From the NCBI RefSeq assembly GCF_029783845.1, contig NZ_LWID01000001.1, forward strand, positions 186,001 to 250,000: DNA of 64,000 nucleotides. Direction: 5' to 3'. The DNA comes from Volucribacter amazonae (GTDB lineage: Bacteria; Pseudomonadota; Gammaproteobacteria; Enterobacterales; Pasteurellaceae). Position 1 is the stretch's first letter. Each line of letters opens with the position of its first letter. Shown piece by piece: positions 16,358 through 26,117 of the stretch. The position numbers were made by a program, and so were the translations under genes. Under the pieces are notes generated by a model. The model did not search any database and was not told the DNA's origin. It worked only from the letters and a program-made list of their open reading frames with translations.

Positions 16358-17848
16358 ATGCAATACAATGTAAAAAATACCGATTTTAATCAATTAGACC
16401 AACAATGTTTAATCTTAGCGGTTTATCAAGAGAAAAAACTCTCGCCAACAGCCGATCAATTTGATCAACAACATCAACATATTCTCAGCAATATCCTTGC
16501 TCGCTCACATTTTAGCGGTGAACAAGGCGAACATTTGTTATTACAATATTTACCAGAGGTTAAACCGCAACATATTTTATTAATAGGTTGTGGAGAAGAA
16601 AATACTCTCTCCCCTCGCCAATATAAAAAACTAATACAACATACCTTTACTCAAATCAAACAAATAGGTTGTAAAGAAATCATCAATGCCTTAACCGATA
16701 TTACCATTCCACAACGTGATTGTTATTGGAATATTCGTTGGCTAATTGAAACCTTTGCAGAGCAAGCCTATTGCTTTGACCCATTTAAATCAGAAAAAAA
16801 TCCGCCACTTGCCTTAACCCAATGTACATTTCACATTGCACAACAAGATATCACAAAGGCTGAACAAGCAATCCAGCACGCTAACGCCATTGCTTTAGGG
16901 GTTAAAACCGCCAAAGATATTGCCAATATGCCACCCAATATTTGCAACCCCGCTTACCTTGCGGATCAAGCCTATGCTCTGGCAAAATCTAGTGCCTTAA
17001 TCCAAACGCAAGTGATTAATCAAGCAGAAATGCAACAGCTAGGTATGAATGCTTATTTAGCCGTAGCCAGTGGCTCAAATAACGAATCTTATTTATCCAT
17101 TATGGAATATAAAAATCACCCTGATAGCAATGCTCAACCCATTGTTTTAGTGGGTAAAGGATTAACCTTTGATGCAGGCGGTATCTCCTTAAAACCCGCC
17201 GAGGCAATGGACGAAATGAAATATGATATGTGCGGCGCGGCAACAGTGTATGGGGTAATGAAAGCTCTTGCTGAGTTAAAATTACCGCTCAATGTTATTG
17301 GCGTATTAGCAGGCTGTGAAAACCTGCCTGATGGCAACGCCTATCGTCCGGGCGACATTCTTACCACCATGAAAGGATTAACCGTTGAAGTATTAAATAC
17401 CGATGCCGAAGGGCGTTTAGTACTTGCAGATACCCTCACTTATGTAGAACGTTTCAACCCTGCATTAGTCATTGATATAGCCACCCTCACAGGAGCTTGC
17501 GTAGTGGCATTAGGACAACATAACAGTGGCTTAATCAGCCCACAAGATGATCTCGCCCAAGCTCTACAACAAGCTGCTCAACAAAGCACCGATCAAGCAT
17601 GGCGTTTACCTCTTAGTGAAGAATATCAAGAACAACTCAAATCTAACTTTGCCGATCTTGCCAACATCGGCGGACGTTGGGGCGGTGCGATTACCGCTGG
17701 CGCATTTTTAGCCAACTTCACTAAAAATTACCCTTGGGCTCACCTTGATATTGCAGGCACAGCTTGGCTACAAGGTGCAAATAAAGGTGCAACAGGACGC
17801 CCTGTCTCATTATTAGTACAATTCTTGCTTAATCAAACACAAGCCTAA
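16358..17848 (+). CDS. pepA: Leucyl aminopeptidase PepA (M17 family)
   Basis: 496 residues from the ATG at 16358, preceded by GAGGAAT. Metal-binding and catalytic motifs of M17 are intact: GKGLTFDAGGISLKPA, MKYDMCGAA, NTDAEGRLVLADTL, and the C-terminal GGRWGGAITAGAFL. A cytosolic hexameric enzyme that removes N-terminal residues. In E. coli PepA also binds DNA at carAB and in cer/XerCD recombination; whether that holds here is unknown. Confidence 0.95.
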   Translation: MQYNVKNTDFNQLDQQCLILAVYQEKKLSPTADQFDQQHQHILSNILARSHFSGEQGEHLLLQYLPEVKPQHILLIGCGEENTLSPRQYKKLIQHTFTQIKQIGCKEIINALTDITIPQRDCYWNIRWLIETFAEQAYCFDPFKSEKNPPLALTQCTFHIAQQDITKAEQAIQHANAIALGVKTAKDIANMPPNICNPAYLADQAYALAKSSALIQTQVINQAEMQQLGMNAYLAVASGSNNESYLSIMEYKNHPDSNAQPIVLVGKGLTFDAGGISLKPAEAMDEMKYDMCGAATVYGVMKALAELKLPLNVIGVLAGCENLPDGNAYRPGDILTTMKGLTVEVLNTDAEGRLVLADTLTYVERFNPALVIDIATLTGACVVALGQHNSGLISPQDDLAQALQQAAQQSTDQAWRLPLSEEYQEQLKSNFADLANIGGRWGGAITAGAFLANFTKNYPWAHLDIAGTAWLQGANKGATGRPVSLLVQFLLNQTQA

Positions 17849-17857
17849 TCATTATTG

Positions 17858-17893
17858 GCGGTCAGTAAAATTTTTTCAAAACTGACCGCACTT
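17858..17893 (+). terminator. Terminator after pepA made of inverted uptake signals
   Basis: GCGGTCAGT, a 14-base loop and ACTGACCGC followed by ACTTT. The right arm is part of a full uptake signal (ACCGCACTT). Confidence 0.75.
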
Positions 17894-17920
17894 TAATTCA
17901 GTAACAAAGAAAATAATACT

Positions 17921-18066
17921 CCCTTACCCCTTAAAAAGCCCCAGCCTAAACTTAGAACGATAGAATAATTTTGGCTGTTTGAGCGTAGCGAGTTCCAAAA
18001 TTATTCGTACATCGTTCTTAGTGAAAGGCTGGACAAGACTTTCTAGGAGATATGTCTTTGTCCCCT
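17921..18066 (+). repeat. Family B structured repeat, copy 1 (hairpin I only)
   Basis: Forms one long hairpin: CCAGCCT (17941-17947) pairs with AGGCTGG (18026-18032), then AGAACGAT with ATCGTTCT, then AATAATTTTGG with CCAAAATTATT. The loop is CTGTTTGAGCGTAGCGAGTT. It lies between pepA and the sodium symporter gene, which are convergent. Confidence 0.85.
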
Positions 18067-18108
18067 AGTTTATCTATTTAATTAATACTTACCTTTTTAT
18101 TATAAGCA

Positions 18109-19476
18109 TCAAATAAGATTACTAATAAAAATCAGCAAAATAATTAGGGGAACAACATATTTTACATAGTTAAACCAAATACGCGTAAAACGAGAGTTTG
18201 GGGTGGGTGAGAGTTCTTTTTTGGCATCATCTTTTAACACAAATCCCACGAAAATGGTACAGCCAAGGGCGGTGAGCATAAATAGAATATTGCCACTAAT
18301 ATAATCAAAACTATCAAAAATACTACGTCCAAATAAAGTTACATTTTTCCAGAGATTATCACCTAAAATAGCAGGAATATTGCCGAAAATAAAAATGCCC
18401 CCTAGCGTTAAAATAATGGCTTTGCTACGGCGCATTTTGAGTTTTTCTTGTAATACAGTAATAATCACTTCATAAATAGTTAAGGAAGTAGTAAGGGCGG
18501 CTATAAATAATAAGCTAAAGAAAATCACAGCAAAAAAGGTTCCAGCCCATAAATGGGAGAACACAATAGGTAGGCTTTGGAACACTAAAGTCGGCCCAGC
18601 ATTCGGGGCAATGCCAAAGCTAAATAAAGAAGGAAAGATCATAAAGCCTGCTAATACCGCAATAATGGTATTAGTAAAGCCTGTGATAATCGCTGTTTGA
18701 ATTAAATTTTCTTCTTTACTTAGGTAACTTGATAGGGTAATTAATACGCCAAAACCAAGGCTTAAGGCAAAAAATACTTGCCCTAATACCATCACAAATA
18801 ATTGTGGGGTAATTTTAGAAAAATCAGGTTTAAGGTAATAAATAATACCTTCCGCTGCCCCCGGTAAAGTTATATTACGAATAACCATACCGATTAAAAA
18901 GATAAAGAGTAAAGGCATTAAATATTTTACTGAACGTTCAATACCGCCAATAATGCCTTTAGCAAGGATAATGTAATTAATTATCACAAAAATAAAGGTG
19001 TAGCCAATAATTGCCAGTGGGCTATTTTGAATACTATTATCATAAAAATGTTGAGCTATTTCTTTATTAATTGGTATGGAAATATCCAGTTGCCCAGTGA
19101 TTAAATTAATAATATAACTTAATACCCAGCCACCTAGCACCATGTAATAAGCCATAATACCAAAAGCCCCTAATAGCCCCATATAGCCGAGTATTTTCCA
19201 ATATTTAGAGATTTTTTTATCCTGTAATTTGTCGCCAAAAGCATCAACAGAATTAACCCGCAATCGCCGTCCGATAACATTTTCCACTAAAATCATAGGG
19301 ATACCAATAACTAACATGGCTATACAAAATAATAAAACATAAGCACCGCCACCATTCTCCCCCACTAAATAGGGAAAACGCCAAGTTGCCCCAAAGCCAA
19401 CAGTCGCCCCTGCAACAGTCATAATATAGGTAAGTTTGCTTGACCAAGTTTGTCGTTCAGTTTTTTTTATTGTCAT
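18109..19476 (-). CDS. Sodium-dependent transporter, NSS/SNF family
   Basis: A 455-residue inner-membrane symporter with about 11-12 helices. The N-terminal motif TVAGATVGFGATWRFPYLVGENGGGAYVLL (helix 1 and its unwound Na+/substrate site) is typical of bacterial neurotransmitter:sodium symporters. It probably imports an amino acid with Na+; the substrate is not readable. It follows nth on the same strand with a 20-bp gap, the same neighbourhood as in H. influenzae. Confidence 0.9.
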   Translation of the reverse strand: MTIKKTERQTWSSKLTYIMTVAGATVGFGATWRFPYLVGENGGGAYVLLFCIAMLVIGIPMILVENVIGRRLRVNSVDAFGDKLQDKKISKYWKILGYMGLLGAFGIMAYYMVLGGWVLSYIINLITGQLDISIPINKEIAQHFYDNSIQNSPLAIIGYTFIFVIINYIILAKGIIGGIERSVKYLMPLLFIFLIGMVIRNITLPGAAEGIIYYLKPDFSKITPQLFVMVLGQVFFALSLGFGVLITLSSYLSKEENLIQTAIITGFTNTIIAVLAGFMIFPSLFSFGIAPNAGPTLVFQSLPIVFSHLWAGTFFAVIFFSLLFIAALTTSLTIYEVIITVLQEKLKMRRSKAIILTLGGIFIFGNIPAILGDNLWKNVTLFGRSIFDSFDYISGNILFMLTALGCTIFVGFVLKDDAKKELSPTPNSRFTRIWFNYVKYVVPLIILLIFISNLI

Positions 19477-19496
19477 AATCTATGTTTAATCCCGAG

Positions 19497-20132
19497 TTAA
19501 ATGTCTGTTTTTTGTTTATATTCACAAAGATCTTCAATAATACAAGATCCACAACGTGGTTTGCGGGCAATGCAGGTATAGCGACCTAGTAAAATCAGCC
19601 AATGATGAACATCATATTTAAATTCATCAGGTACGACTTTAAGCAATTTTTTTTCCACTTCAACCACATTTTTGCCGGGGGCAAACCCTGTACGGTTGCA
19701 TACACGAAAAATATGGGTATCTACCGCAATAGTAGGGTGTCCAAAAGCGGTATTTAATACCACATTGGCGGTTTTGCGTCCCACACCACCCAATGCTTCT
19801 AATGCTTCACGATCTTCTGGCACTTCGCCTTGATGCTTCTCCAATAAAGTGCGGCAGGTTTTGATAATATTTTCTGCTTTGCTGTTATAAAGCCCAATGG
19901 TCTTAATATAGTCTTTTAAGCCCTCTAAACCCAGATCTAAAATGGCTTGTGGTGTATTAGCAACAGGAAATAATTTCGCAGTCGCTTTGTTTACCCCTTT
20001 ATCTGTGGCTTGAGCAGAAAGGATAACCGCAATTAATAGCTCAAAAGGGGTTTTATAATTTAATTCGGTGGTCGGCTTGGGATTATCCGCTCGTAACCGA
20101 GTTAAAATTTCAATACGTTTTTGTTTATTCAT
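19497..20132 (-). CDS. nth: Endonuclease III
   Basis: A 211-residue DNA glycosylase/AP lyase for oxidised pyrimidines. The helix-hairpin-helix LEALGGVGRKTANVVL contains the catalytic Lys, and VDTHIFRVCNRTGF holds the catalytic Asp. The C-terminal [4Fe-4S] loop has CIARKPRCGSCIIEDLC. The start overlaps the rnfE stop by four bases, so it is the last gene of the rnf operon, as in other gammaproteobacteria. Confidence 0.97.
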   Translation of the reverse strand: MNKQKRIEILTRLRADNPKPTTELNYKTPFELLIAVILSAQATDKGVNKATAKLFPVANTPQAILDLGLEGLKDYIKTIGLYNSKAENIIKTCRTLLEKHQGEVPEDREALEALGGVGRKTANVVLNTAFGHPTIAVDTHIFRVCNRTGFAPGKNVVEVEKKLLKVVPDEFKYDVHHWLILLGRYTCIARKPRCGSCIIEDLCEYKQKTDI

Positions 20133-20824
20133 TTTTTATCAATCATATTTTTTAACGCTAATAATAGCCCTAAACCTAAAAATGCTCCGGGCGGTAAAAT
20201 AGCTAATAAAAAGTGGCTATCTACATGAAAAAACTCAATTTTTAAGCCTTTTGCCCAGTTACCCAATAAATTTTCAATGCCAACAAATAACGTGCCATTA
20301 CCTAAAATTTCACGCAATGCTCCCAATAAAAATAGGCTTAATGTTGCCCCTAACCCCATGGCAAAACCATCAAAAGCGGACTGAGCAATACTGTTTTTTG
20401 AGGCAAATGCCTCTGCTCTCCCAATCACAATACAATTGGTTACAATTAATGGAATAAAAATTCCTAAGGATTGATACAGGGTATAAGTATAGGCGTTCAT
20501 CAATAATTGCACCATGGTTACAGTAGTAGCAATGATCATTACATAAATCGGAATACGAATTTCATTGGGGATCTGCTTACGAAACAACGATACAATGGTA
20601 TTGGTACAAGTCAATACTAACAAGGTGGCAAGCCCTAAGCCCAAAGCATTAGTTGCCGTATTGGACACCGCCAACAAAGGGCATAATCCCAATAACTGCA
20701 CCAAAGCAGAGTTATTACTCCAAACGCCCTGTAATAGAATTTTTTTCCACACAGAGTGCGTTTTCGTCGCTGGCTCGCTATTGATTGTTAATGGTTCATC
20801 ATCAATATTTTCATTATTTGTCAT
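20129..20824 (-). CDS. rnfE: Electron transport complex subunit RnfE
   Basis: A 231-residue inner-membrane protein with six helices, homologous to RnfA. Motifs: WSNNSALVQLLGLCPLLAVS and IGIFIPLIVTNCIVIGRAEA-like segments (here LGIFIPLIVTNCIVIGRAEA). The conserved Cys residues near membrane faces are part of the Rnf membrane iron-sulfur centre. The N terminus is slightly extended with a polar stretch. It overlaps rnfG by four bases. Confidence 0.95.
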   Translation of the reverse strand: MTNNENIDDEPLTINSEPATKTHSVWKKILLQGVWSNNSALVQLLGLCPLLAVSNTATNALGLGLATLLVLTCTNTIVSLFRKQIPNEIRIPIYVMIIATTVTMVQLLMNAYTYTLYQSLGIFIPLIVTNCIVIGRAEAFASKNSIAQSAFDGFAMGLGATLSLFLLGALREILGNGTLFVGIENLLGNWAKGLKIEFFHVDSHFLLAILPPGAFLGLGLLLALKNMIDKK

Positions 20825-21429
20825 AAACTACAACTCTTCATTTGGTCATTAGCATCAAATTGTTCTAACAAGGTTAAGGCTGAACGCTTAACCTGATTAA
20901 CAATGGCTCGAGGTGTTATGGTTGCCCCAGCAAATTGATCAAAACTTCCACCGTCTTTTTTTACCGCCCAAGAGGACAAATTGGCTTTATCCAACATACG
21001 ATGATTAAAGGATAAAATCCAATCGGAAATACGGGTTTCTATTTTATCTCCTAACCCTGGTGTTTCTTTATGGGCAATCACTCGTACCCCCAAAACTTCA
21101 CCCGCTGGCGTTACCCCTACCAATAAATAGATATTGCCAGAATAACCGTCAGGTGCAACGGTTTCAAAGGCATAAGCACTGATTTTATCCGCTTGTTTAG
21201 CAATATAAAGTTTATCAATATAAGGTATATGGGGTTTGATACAACTTGCCAATAAATCATTATCAAAATAGCGTTGTGGCAAGACTTCCAACAATAAGGC
21301 TTTTTGTTGTTTTTCCACCGATTGCTGAATAGGATTTTTGGTTAAAAAATAAATGCCACTTGAAATAGCACTACAAATTAACGCCACTAACGCCAAAATA
21401 AAGGCGTAACCTAAGGTAATGGATCGCAT
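20821..21429 (-). CDS. rnfG: Electron transport complex subunit RnfG
   Basis: 202 residues with one N-terminal helix and a periplasmic FMN-binding domain. The FMN-attachment motif is FAGATITPRA (covalent link to Thr). It is part of the Rnf ion-motive NADH:ferredoxin oxidoreductase. It starts 10 bp after the rnfD stop. Confidence 0.95.
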   Translation of the reverse strand: MRSITLGYAFILALVALICSAISSGIYFLTKNPIQQSVEKQQKALLLEVLPQRYFDNDLLASCIKPHIPYIDKLYIAKQADKISAYAFETVAPDGYSGNIYLLVGVTPAGEVLGVRVIAHKETPGLGDKIETRISDWILSFNHRMLDKANLSSWAVKKDGGSFDQFAGATITPRAIVNQVKRSALTLLEQFDANDQMKSCSL

Positions 21430-21438
21430 AGTTTTTCC

Positions 21439-22488
21439 TTACTTAATCGGGCGACCATATACCCTTGGACGAGTATAATGATCAATTAATGGAACACAAA
21501 TATTGGCTAATAAAATGGCAAAAGCCACGCCATCAGGATAATTACCATAAAAACGAATAATATAGAGTAAAATCCCCACTAATAAACCAAAATATAGCTT
21601 TCCTTTTGGCGTAATAGAAGCTGTAACAGGATCAGTGGCAATAAAAAATGCACATAACATTATTGCCCCACTAAAAAAATGCTGTAACGGCGACATAAAT
21701 TGTTCCGGTGCAACCAACCAAGTTATACAGGCAAGCAAAGCAAAACTCACTAGCATTGCCACAGGAATTTGCCAATGGATAATTTTTCTCCATAAGAGAA
21801 AAAGTCCCCCGAGTAAAAAAGCCATATTCACTTGCCACCACCCCATAGCGGCAAATTGTGCAAAAATAGGTGATTGCTCAATTTGTGTAAGTGCGGTGGT
21901 TTTTAGTCCTGTTTTTACCGCATCTAATGGCGTTGCTTGGCTCACACCGTCAATATTGGTGCTTAATTGTAATAAACTAAAGCCATCGCTAGTATGCCCC
22001 AAGAAGATCAGTTGGTAAGCATCTGCCCAATTTGGCGGTTCATTTAATAATTGAATAGGAGGTAACCAAGAGGTCATTTGTAGCGGAAAGGCAATAAGCA
22101 ATACCACATAACCAACCATGGCAGGATTAAAAATATTTTGCCCCAAGCCGCCGTAAACGTGCTTACCAAAAATCACAGCACAAAATGTTCCAATTAAAAT
22201 TACCCAATAAGGAGCATAAGGGGGAATCGCTACCGCAAGAATTAAAGCCGTTAGGCTGACACTAAGATCTGAAATGTAAAACCAAAGGGGTTTGGCACGC
22301 AATTTAGTTACAATCAGTTCAAGCAATAATGCAAAACTAATGGCAAGAGCAATTTGGATCAACACCCCATAACCAAAAAATATCACTTGCATACCTATGG
22401 CGGGCAACATTGCCAACATCACCCAAAGCATAATGCGAGCCGTTAATTTACCTGAATGGGTATGGGGAGAACTTGCTATTTTAAACAT
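21439..22488 (-). CDS. rnfD: Electron transport complex subunit RnfD
   Basis: A 349-residue polytopic membrane protein with KHVYGGLGQNIFNPAMVGYV and the flavin-attachment region VSQATPLDAVKTGL; many homologues have SGAT where this has SQAT, with the acceptor Thr kept. Together with RnfG it carries covalent FMN in the complex. It lies 9 bp after rnfC. Confidence 0.95.
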   Translation of the reverse strand: MFKIASSPHTHSGKLTARIMLWVMLAMLPAIGMQVIFFGYGVLIQIALAISFALLLELIVTKLRAKPLWFYISDLSVSLTALILAVAIPPYAPYWVILIGTFCAVIFGKHVYGGLGQNIFNPAMVGYVVLLIAFPLQMTSWLPPIQLLNEPPNWADAYQLIFLGHTSDGFSLLQLSTNIDGVSQATPLDAVKTGLKTTALTQIEQSPIFAQFAAMGWWQVNMAFLLGGLFLLWRKIIHWQIPVAMLVSFALLACITWLVAPEQFMSPLQHFFSGAIMLCAFFIATDPVTASITPKGKLYFGLLVGILLYIIRFYGNYPDGVAFAILLANICVPLIDHYTRPRVYGRPIK

Positions 22489-22497
22489 CTTTCTTAC

Positions 22498-24831
22498 CTA
22501 TTTATCTTGATTTTGTGGCATTTGCTGTGCCAATTTTTTCGCTTTAGCTCGAGCAATAGCGGCGGCAACAGCGGCTTTGCGTGGATCACTTGCTTGCTCA
22601 TTTGCAACAGAAACATTTTCATTTTGCACCGCACTTGGCTCGGCAACCTGCGCCGCTCCCTGTTGGGCTAATTTTTTCGCTTTAGCTCGAGCAATGGCGG
22701 CGGCAACAGCGGCTTTGCGTGGATCACTTGCTTGCTCATTTGTAACAGAAACATTTTCATTTTGCACCGCACTTGGCTCGGCAATCAGCTCCGCTCCCTG
22801 TTGGGCTAATTTTTTCGCTTTAGCTCGAGCAATGGCGGCGGCAACAGCGGCTTTACGTGGATCACTTGCCTGCTCATTCACAACAGAAATATTTTCATTT
22901 TGCACCGCACTTGGCTCGGCAACCTGCTCCGCCCCTTGTTGTGCTAATTTTTTCGCTTTAGCTCGAGCAATGGCGGCGGCAACAGCGGCTTTGCGTGGAT
23001 CACTTGCTTGCTCATTTGCAACAGAAACATTTTCATTTTGCACCGCACTTGGCTCGGCAACCTGCTCCGCTCCCTGTTGGGCTAATTTTTTCGCTTTAGC
23101 TCGAGCAATGGCGGCGGCAACGGTAGATTTTTTATCCTCTTTTGTCGGTGATGAGGTAGCTTTATCCTTGCTTACTTGTGCTTGTTGTTTCGCTAAACGG
23201 CGAGCTTTACGTTGTGCCATAATATCCGCATTATCTGGCACAATTTCCCCTTGAGCCGTTGTTATCGTTTTTTGCTCTGTTTGATGCTGCTCAGAAGTAG
23301 CTTTTTTCGCTTTTAAACGTTCCAAGGCTGCTTGCACAGGATCGATACCTTGTTGGGTTGCCAGTTCCTCACGCCGTTGCTCTGCTGCTTTTTGAGCTCT
23401 GGCAAGACGTTGTTCTTTTTCTTTATCTAAACGTGCTTGGCGAGCCTCAAAACGTTCTTTAGCTTCTTCGGAAAGTTTTGCTTTATGCTGTATCTCCCAA
23501 ATTTTAGCTTTTTCTTGGCGAAAATATTGGATTAAAGGTATATTACTTGGACAAACATAAGCACAAACGCCACATTCAATACAATCAAATAAACTATATT
23601 GTTCCGATTTTTCATGTTCTTCTGCACGAGCAAACCAGTATAATTGTTGTGGCATAAGCTGAACAGGGCAAGCATCGGAACAAGCGGAACAACGAATACA
23701 AGCTCGCTCATCTGGCGCAGGCTGATATTCAAAATGATCGGGGGCAATAATACAGTTGGCAATTTTGGTGACCGGGGCATTTAAATTTGGCAACATAAAG
23801 CCCATCATCGGTCCACCAAGAAATACAGGTAAACGATCATCATATTGATAGCCTGTTTGCTGTAATAAATGATAAATTGGTGTTCCCAATCTTACCCAGT
23901 AATTTCGCGGTTGAGGAATTTTATCGCCAGTTAGAGTTACTACACGTTCAATAAGGGGTTCATCATTGATGACCGCACGTTTTACCGCAAAGGCTGTCCC
24001 TACATTGTGCATTAATACCCCAATAGCAGAGGAGCGTTGCCCCTTAGGCACTTCCATTCCCGTAAGCACTTGAATAAGTTGTTTTGATGCACCAGAGGGA
24101 TATTTGGTAGGAATAACACGCAATTCAATATCATTTGCCCCTTCAAGTTGTTGTTGAATAGCTTGAATGGCTTCGGGTTTATTATCTTCAATAGCGATAA
24201 CCACTTTCTCAGGGCGTAGGATATAGCGTAAAATTCGCACGCCTTCAATAATTTCTTGCGGATAATCCCGCATTAGGCGATCATCACAAGTAATATAGGG
24301 TTCACATTCTGCCCCATTAATAATCAATAATTTAACTTGATTTTCAGCCCCTTTAATTTTAGCAGCACTCGGGAAAACCGCCCCACCTAAACCGGCAATA
24401 CCTGCGAGATAAATTTTATCAATTAATTGTTCTGGGCTTTGACTAAGAAAGTCCTCAATAGGGTTTTGTGTTTGCCATTGATCCCTACCATCGGCTTTTA
24501 AATGGATAGTCAATTCTGATAAACCCGATGGGTGTGGAGCAACATAGGGGGCAATAGCCACAATTTCTCCCGAAGTTGGGGCGTGAATAGGCAACTCTCG
24601 CAAACCATTTCCTTGGGTTAGTGCTTGTCCTTTAAGGACCTTATCGCCCACTTGCACTAAGAGATTACCAGCTTGCCCTGCGTGCTGTTTGACGGGAATA
24701 TAAAAATCCTGTGCTAAGGGTAATTGGCTTATAGGTAGCCCATTGGATTGAGATTTCATTTCTGGTGGGTGAATACCCCCGGGAAAATCCCATAATTGCC
24801 CTGAATTAAACGCTGTTAATATATCCGTCAT
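22498..24831 (-). CDS. rnfC: Electron transport complex subunit RnfC with C-terminal tandem repeats
   Basis: A 777-residue peripheral subunit holding NADH/FMN sites. Motifs: NGAECEPYITCDDRL, the SLBB region, and two ferredoxin clusters, CIRCSACSDACPVQ and CIECGVCAYVCPSNIP. After residue 440 the protein becomes a highly charged helical tail. The last part is four near-identical 46-residue units (DPRKAAVAAAIARAKAKKLA onwards) plus partial ends. Length exceeds the core family by roughly 300 residues, all in this tail. It overlaps rnfB by four bases. Confidence 0.95.
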   Translation of the reverse strand: MTDILTAFNSGQLWDFPGGIHPPEMKSQSNGLPISQLPLAQDFYIPVKQHAGQAGNLLVQVGDKVLKGQALTQGNGLRELPIHAPTSGEIVAIAPYVAPHPSGLSELTIHLKADGRDQWQTQNPIEDFLSQSPEQLIDKIYLAGIAGLGGAVFPSAAKIKGAENQVKLLIINGAECEPYITCDDRLMRDYPQEIIEGVRILRYILRPEKVVIAIEDNKPEAIQAIQQQLEGANDIELRVIPTKYPSGASKQLIQVLTGMEVPKGQRSSAIGVLMHNVGTAFAVKRAVINDEPLIERVVTLTGDKIPQPRNYWVRLGTPIYHLLQQTGYQYDDRLPVFLGGPMMGFMLPNLNAPVTKIANCIIAPDHFEYQPAPDERACIRCSACSDACPVQLMPQQLYWFARAEEHEKSEQYSLFDCIECGVCAYVCPSNIPLIQYFRQEKAKIWEIQHKAKLSEEAKERFEARQARLDKEKEQRLARAQKAAEQRREELATQQGIDPVQAALERLKAKKATSEQHQTEQKTITTAQGEIVPDNADIMAQRKARRLAKQQAQVSKDKATSSPTKEDKKSTVAAAIARAKAKKLAQQGAEQVAEPSAVQNENVSVANEQASDPRKAAVAAAIARAKAKKLAQQGAEQVAEPSAVQNENISVVNEQASDPRKAAVAAAIARAKAKKLAQQGAELIAEPSAVQNENVSVTNEQASDPRKAAVAAAIARAKAKKLAQQGAAQVAEPSAVQNENVSVANEQASDPRKAAVAAAIARAKAKKLAQQMPQNQDK
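22507..23130 (-). repeat. 138-bp tandem repeat inside rnfC carrying uptake signals
   Basis: About four and a half units of 138 bp, nearly identical at DNA level. Each full unit contains ACCGCACTT (at about 22629, 22767, 22905 and 23043), read in frame as PSAVQN. The reading frame is kept in every unit. Confidence 0.9.
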
Positions 24832-25436
24832 TTCCCTACTACTCGCTTATTTGTTTCTGTATTCACTACTGGGATAACTAAATTAGGATCAAATTTCCAA
24901 TTCCAATGCTCAATATCAGGTTTCACTGTTACCATACTAATGCAATTTGTTGGACAAGGTGCAACACAAAGTTCACAACCAGTACAAAGATCAGGGATAA
25001 TGGTATGCATTGCTTTATTACTACCAATAATGGCATCAACAGGACAGGCTTGAATACATTTTGTGCAACCAATACACATTTCTTCATCAATAAACGCCAC
25101 TTTAGGCAAAGGTGCTTGTTCTTCAAATTCCGTTTGTGGCACATCAACACCAAGCAAATCTGCTAATTTGACCACTAACGGTTGCCCACCCGGCACACAT
25201 TTGGTTATCACATCGCCATTGGCAATAGCTTCGGCATAGGGCTTACAACCCGGGTAGCCACATTGCCCACACTGGCTTTGTGGCAAAAGCGCATCAATTT
25301 TTTCTACAATAGGATCGGCCTCAACTTTTAACTTAGTAGAAGAAAAACCAAGAATCGCACCAAAAATTAAGGCTAATAAAGCGATAAGGGCAACAATAAT
25401 AAAAATATAGCCCGTTGTAGAAAGTTGCGAGATCAT
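24828..25436 (-). CDS. rnfB: Electron transport complex subunit RnfB
   Basis: 202 residues. An N-terminal helix (FIIVALIALLALIFGAILG) is followed by the [4Fe-4S] motif CGQCGYPGCKPYAEAI, then two ferredoxin clusters (CIGCTKCIQACPVDAI and CTGCELCVAPCPTNCI). It passes electrons between ferredoxin and the membrane part. It overlaps both neighbours by four bases. Confidence 0.97.
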   Translation of the reverse strand: MISQLSTTGYIFIIVALIALLALIFGAILGFSSTKLKVEADPIVEKIDALLPQSQCGQCGYPGCKPYAEAIANGDVITKCVPGGQPLVVKLADLLGVDVPQTEFEEQAPLPKVAFIDEEMCIGCTKCIQACPVDAIIGSNKAMHTIIPDLCTGCELCVAPCPTNCISMVTVKPDIEHWNWKFDPNLVIPVVNTETNKRVVGK

Positions 25437-26011
25437 TTTACTAGCCCTGTAAATCCCATAAAGGCTAATGACATAAGCCCAGCAGTAATTAACGCAATAG
25501 ACGCGCCTTTGAAAGGTGTTGGAACATCAGCGGCAACTAAACGTTCACGCAATGCGGCAAATAACACCAATACTAAAGAAAATCCCACAGAAGCACCAAA
25601 GCCATAAACCACCGATTGGGTTAGATTATGGGCGGAATTGACATTAAGCAGAGCAACACCTAATACCGCACAATTGGTAGTAATTAGCGGTAAAAAAATC
25701 CCTAATAAGCGATAAAGGGTTGGGCTGGTTTTATTGATAACCATTTCGGTAAATTGTACCACCACCGCAATCACTAAAATAAAGACTAAGGTACGCAAAT
25801 AACTCGCTTCAAAAGGAGCGAGTAAATAGGTGTCCGCTAAATAGGAACAAAGTGATGCCACCGTCAGCACAAAAGTGGTAGCTAACCCCATACCTACTGC
25901 AGTTTCAATTTTTTTTGATACCCCCATAAAAGGACAAAGTCCTAGAAATTTAACTAGCACAAAGTTATTAATAAGGGCGGTACTAATTAATAATAAAATA
26001 TATTCAATCAT
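25433..26011 (-). CDS. rnfA: Electron transport complex subunit RnfA
   Basis: A 192-residue membrane protein with six helices. It starts MIEYILLLISTALINNFVLV and has KFLGLCPFMGVSKK and GIFLPLITTNCAVLGVALL. The start at 26011 matches the usual length and N terminus; the open frame runs on to 26068 without support. It is the first gene of rnfABCDGE-nth. Confidence 0.96.
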   Translation of the reverse strand: MIEYILLLISTALINNFVLVKFLGLCPFMGVSKKIETAVGMGLATTFVLTVASLCSYLADTYLLAPFEASYLRTLVFILVIAVVVQFTEMVINKTSPTLYRLLGIFLPLITTNCAVLGVALLNVNSAHNLTQSVVYGFGASVGFSLVLVLFAALRERLVAADVPTPFKGASIALITAGLMSLAFMGFTGLVK

Positions 26012-26117
26012 AAATGTCGTCAGGATAGTTAAGCGGTATATTATCCCCATTTTCACCGCTAAGGACAATAGTTTATCGCGATATTACTTAAATTGAGGTA
26101 ATATAACAAAAAGTTAA

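Noticed and set aside
22507..23130. Direct repeats that could be taken for a CRISPR array
   Set aside because: Units are 138 bp, contiguous and in frame within rnfC, with no unique spacers and no cas genes.
22577..23254. 225-aa plus-strand ORF with repeated segments
   Set aside because: It is the antisense shadow of the rnfC tandem repeat. rnfC itself has intact ferredoxin motifs and four-base overlap with rnfB.
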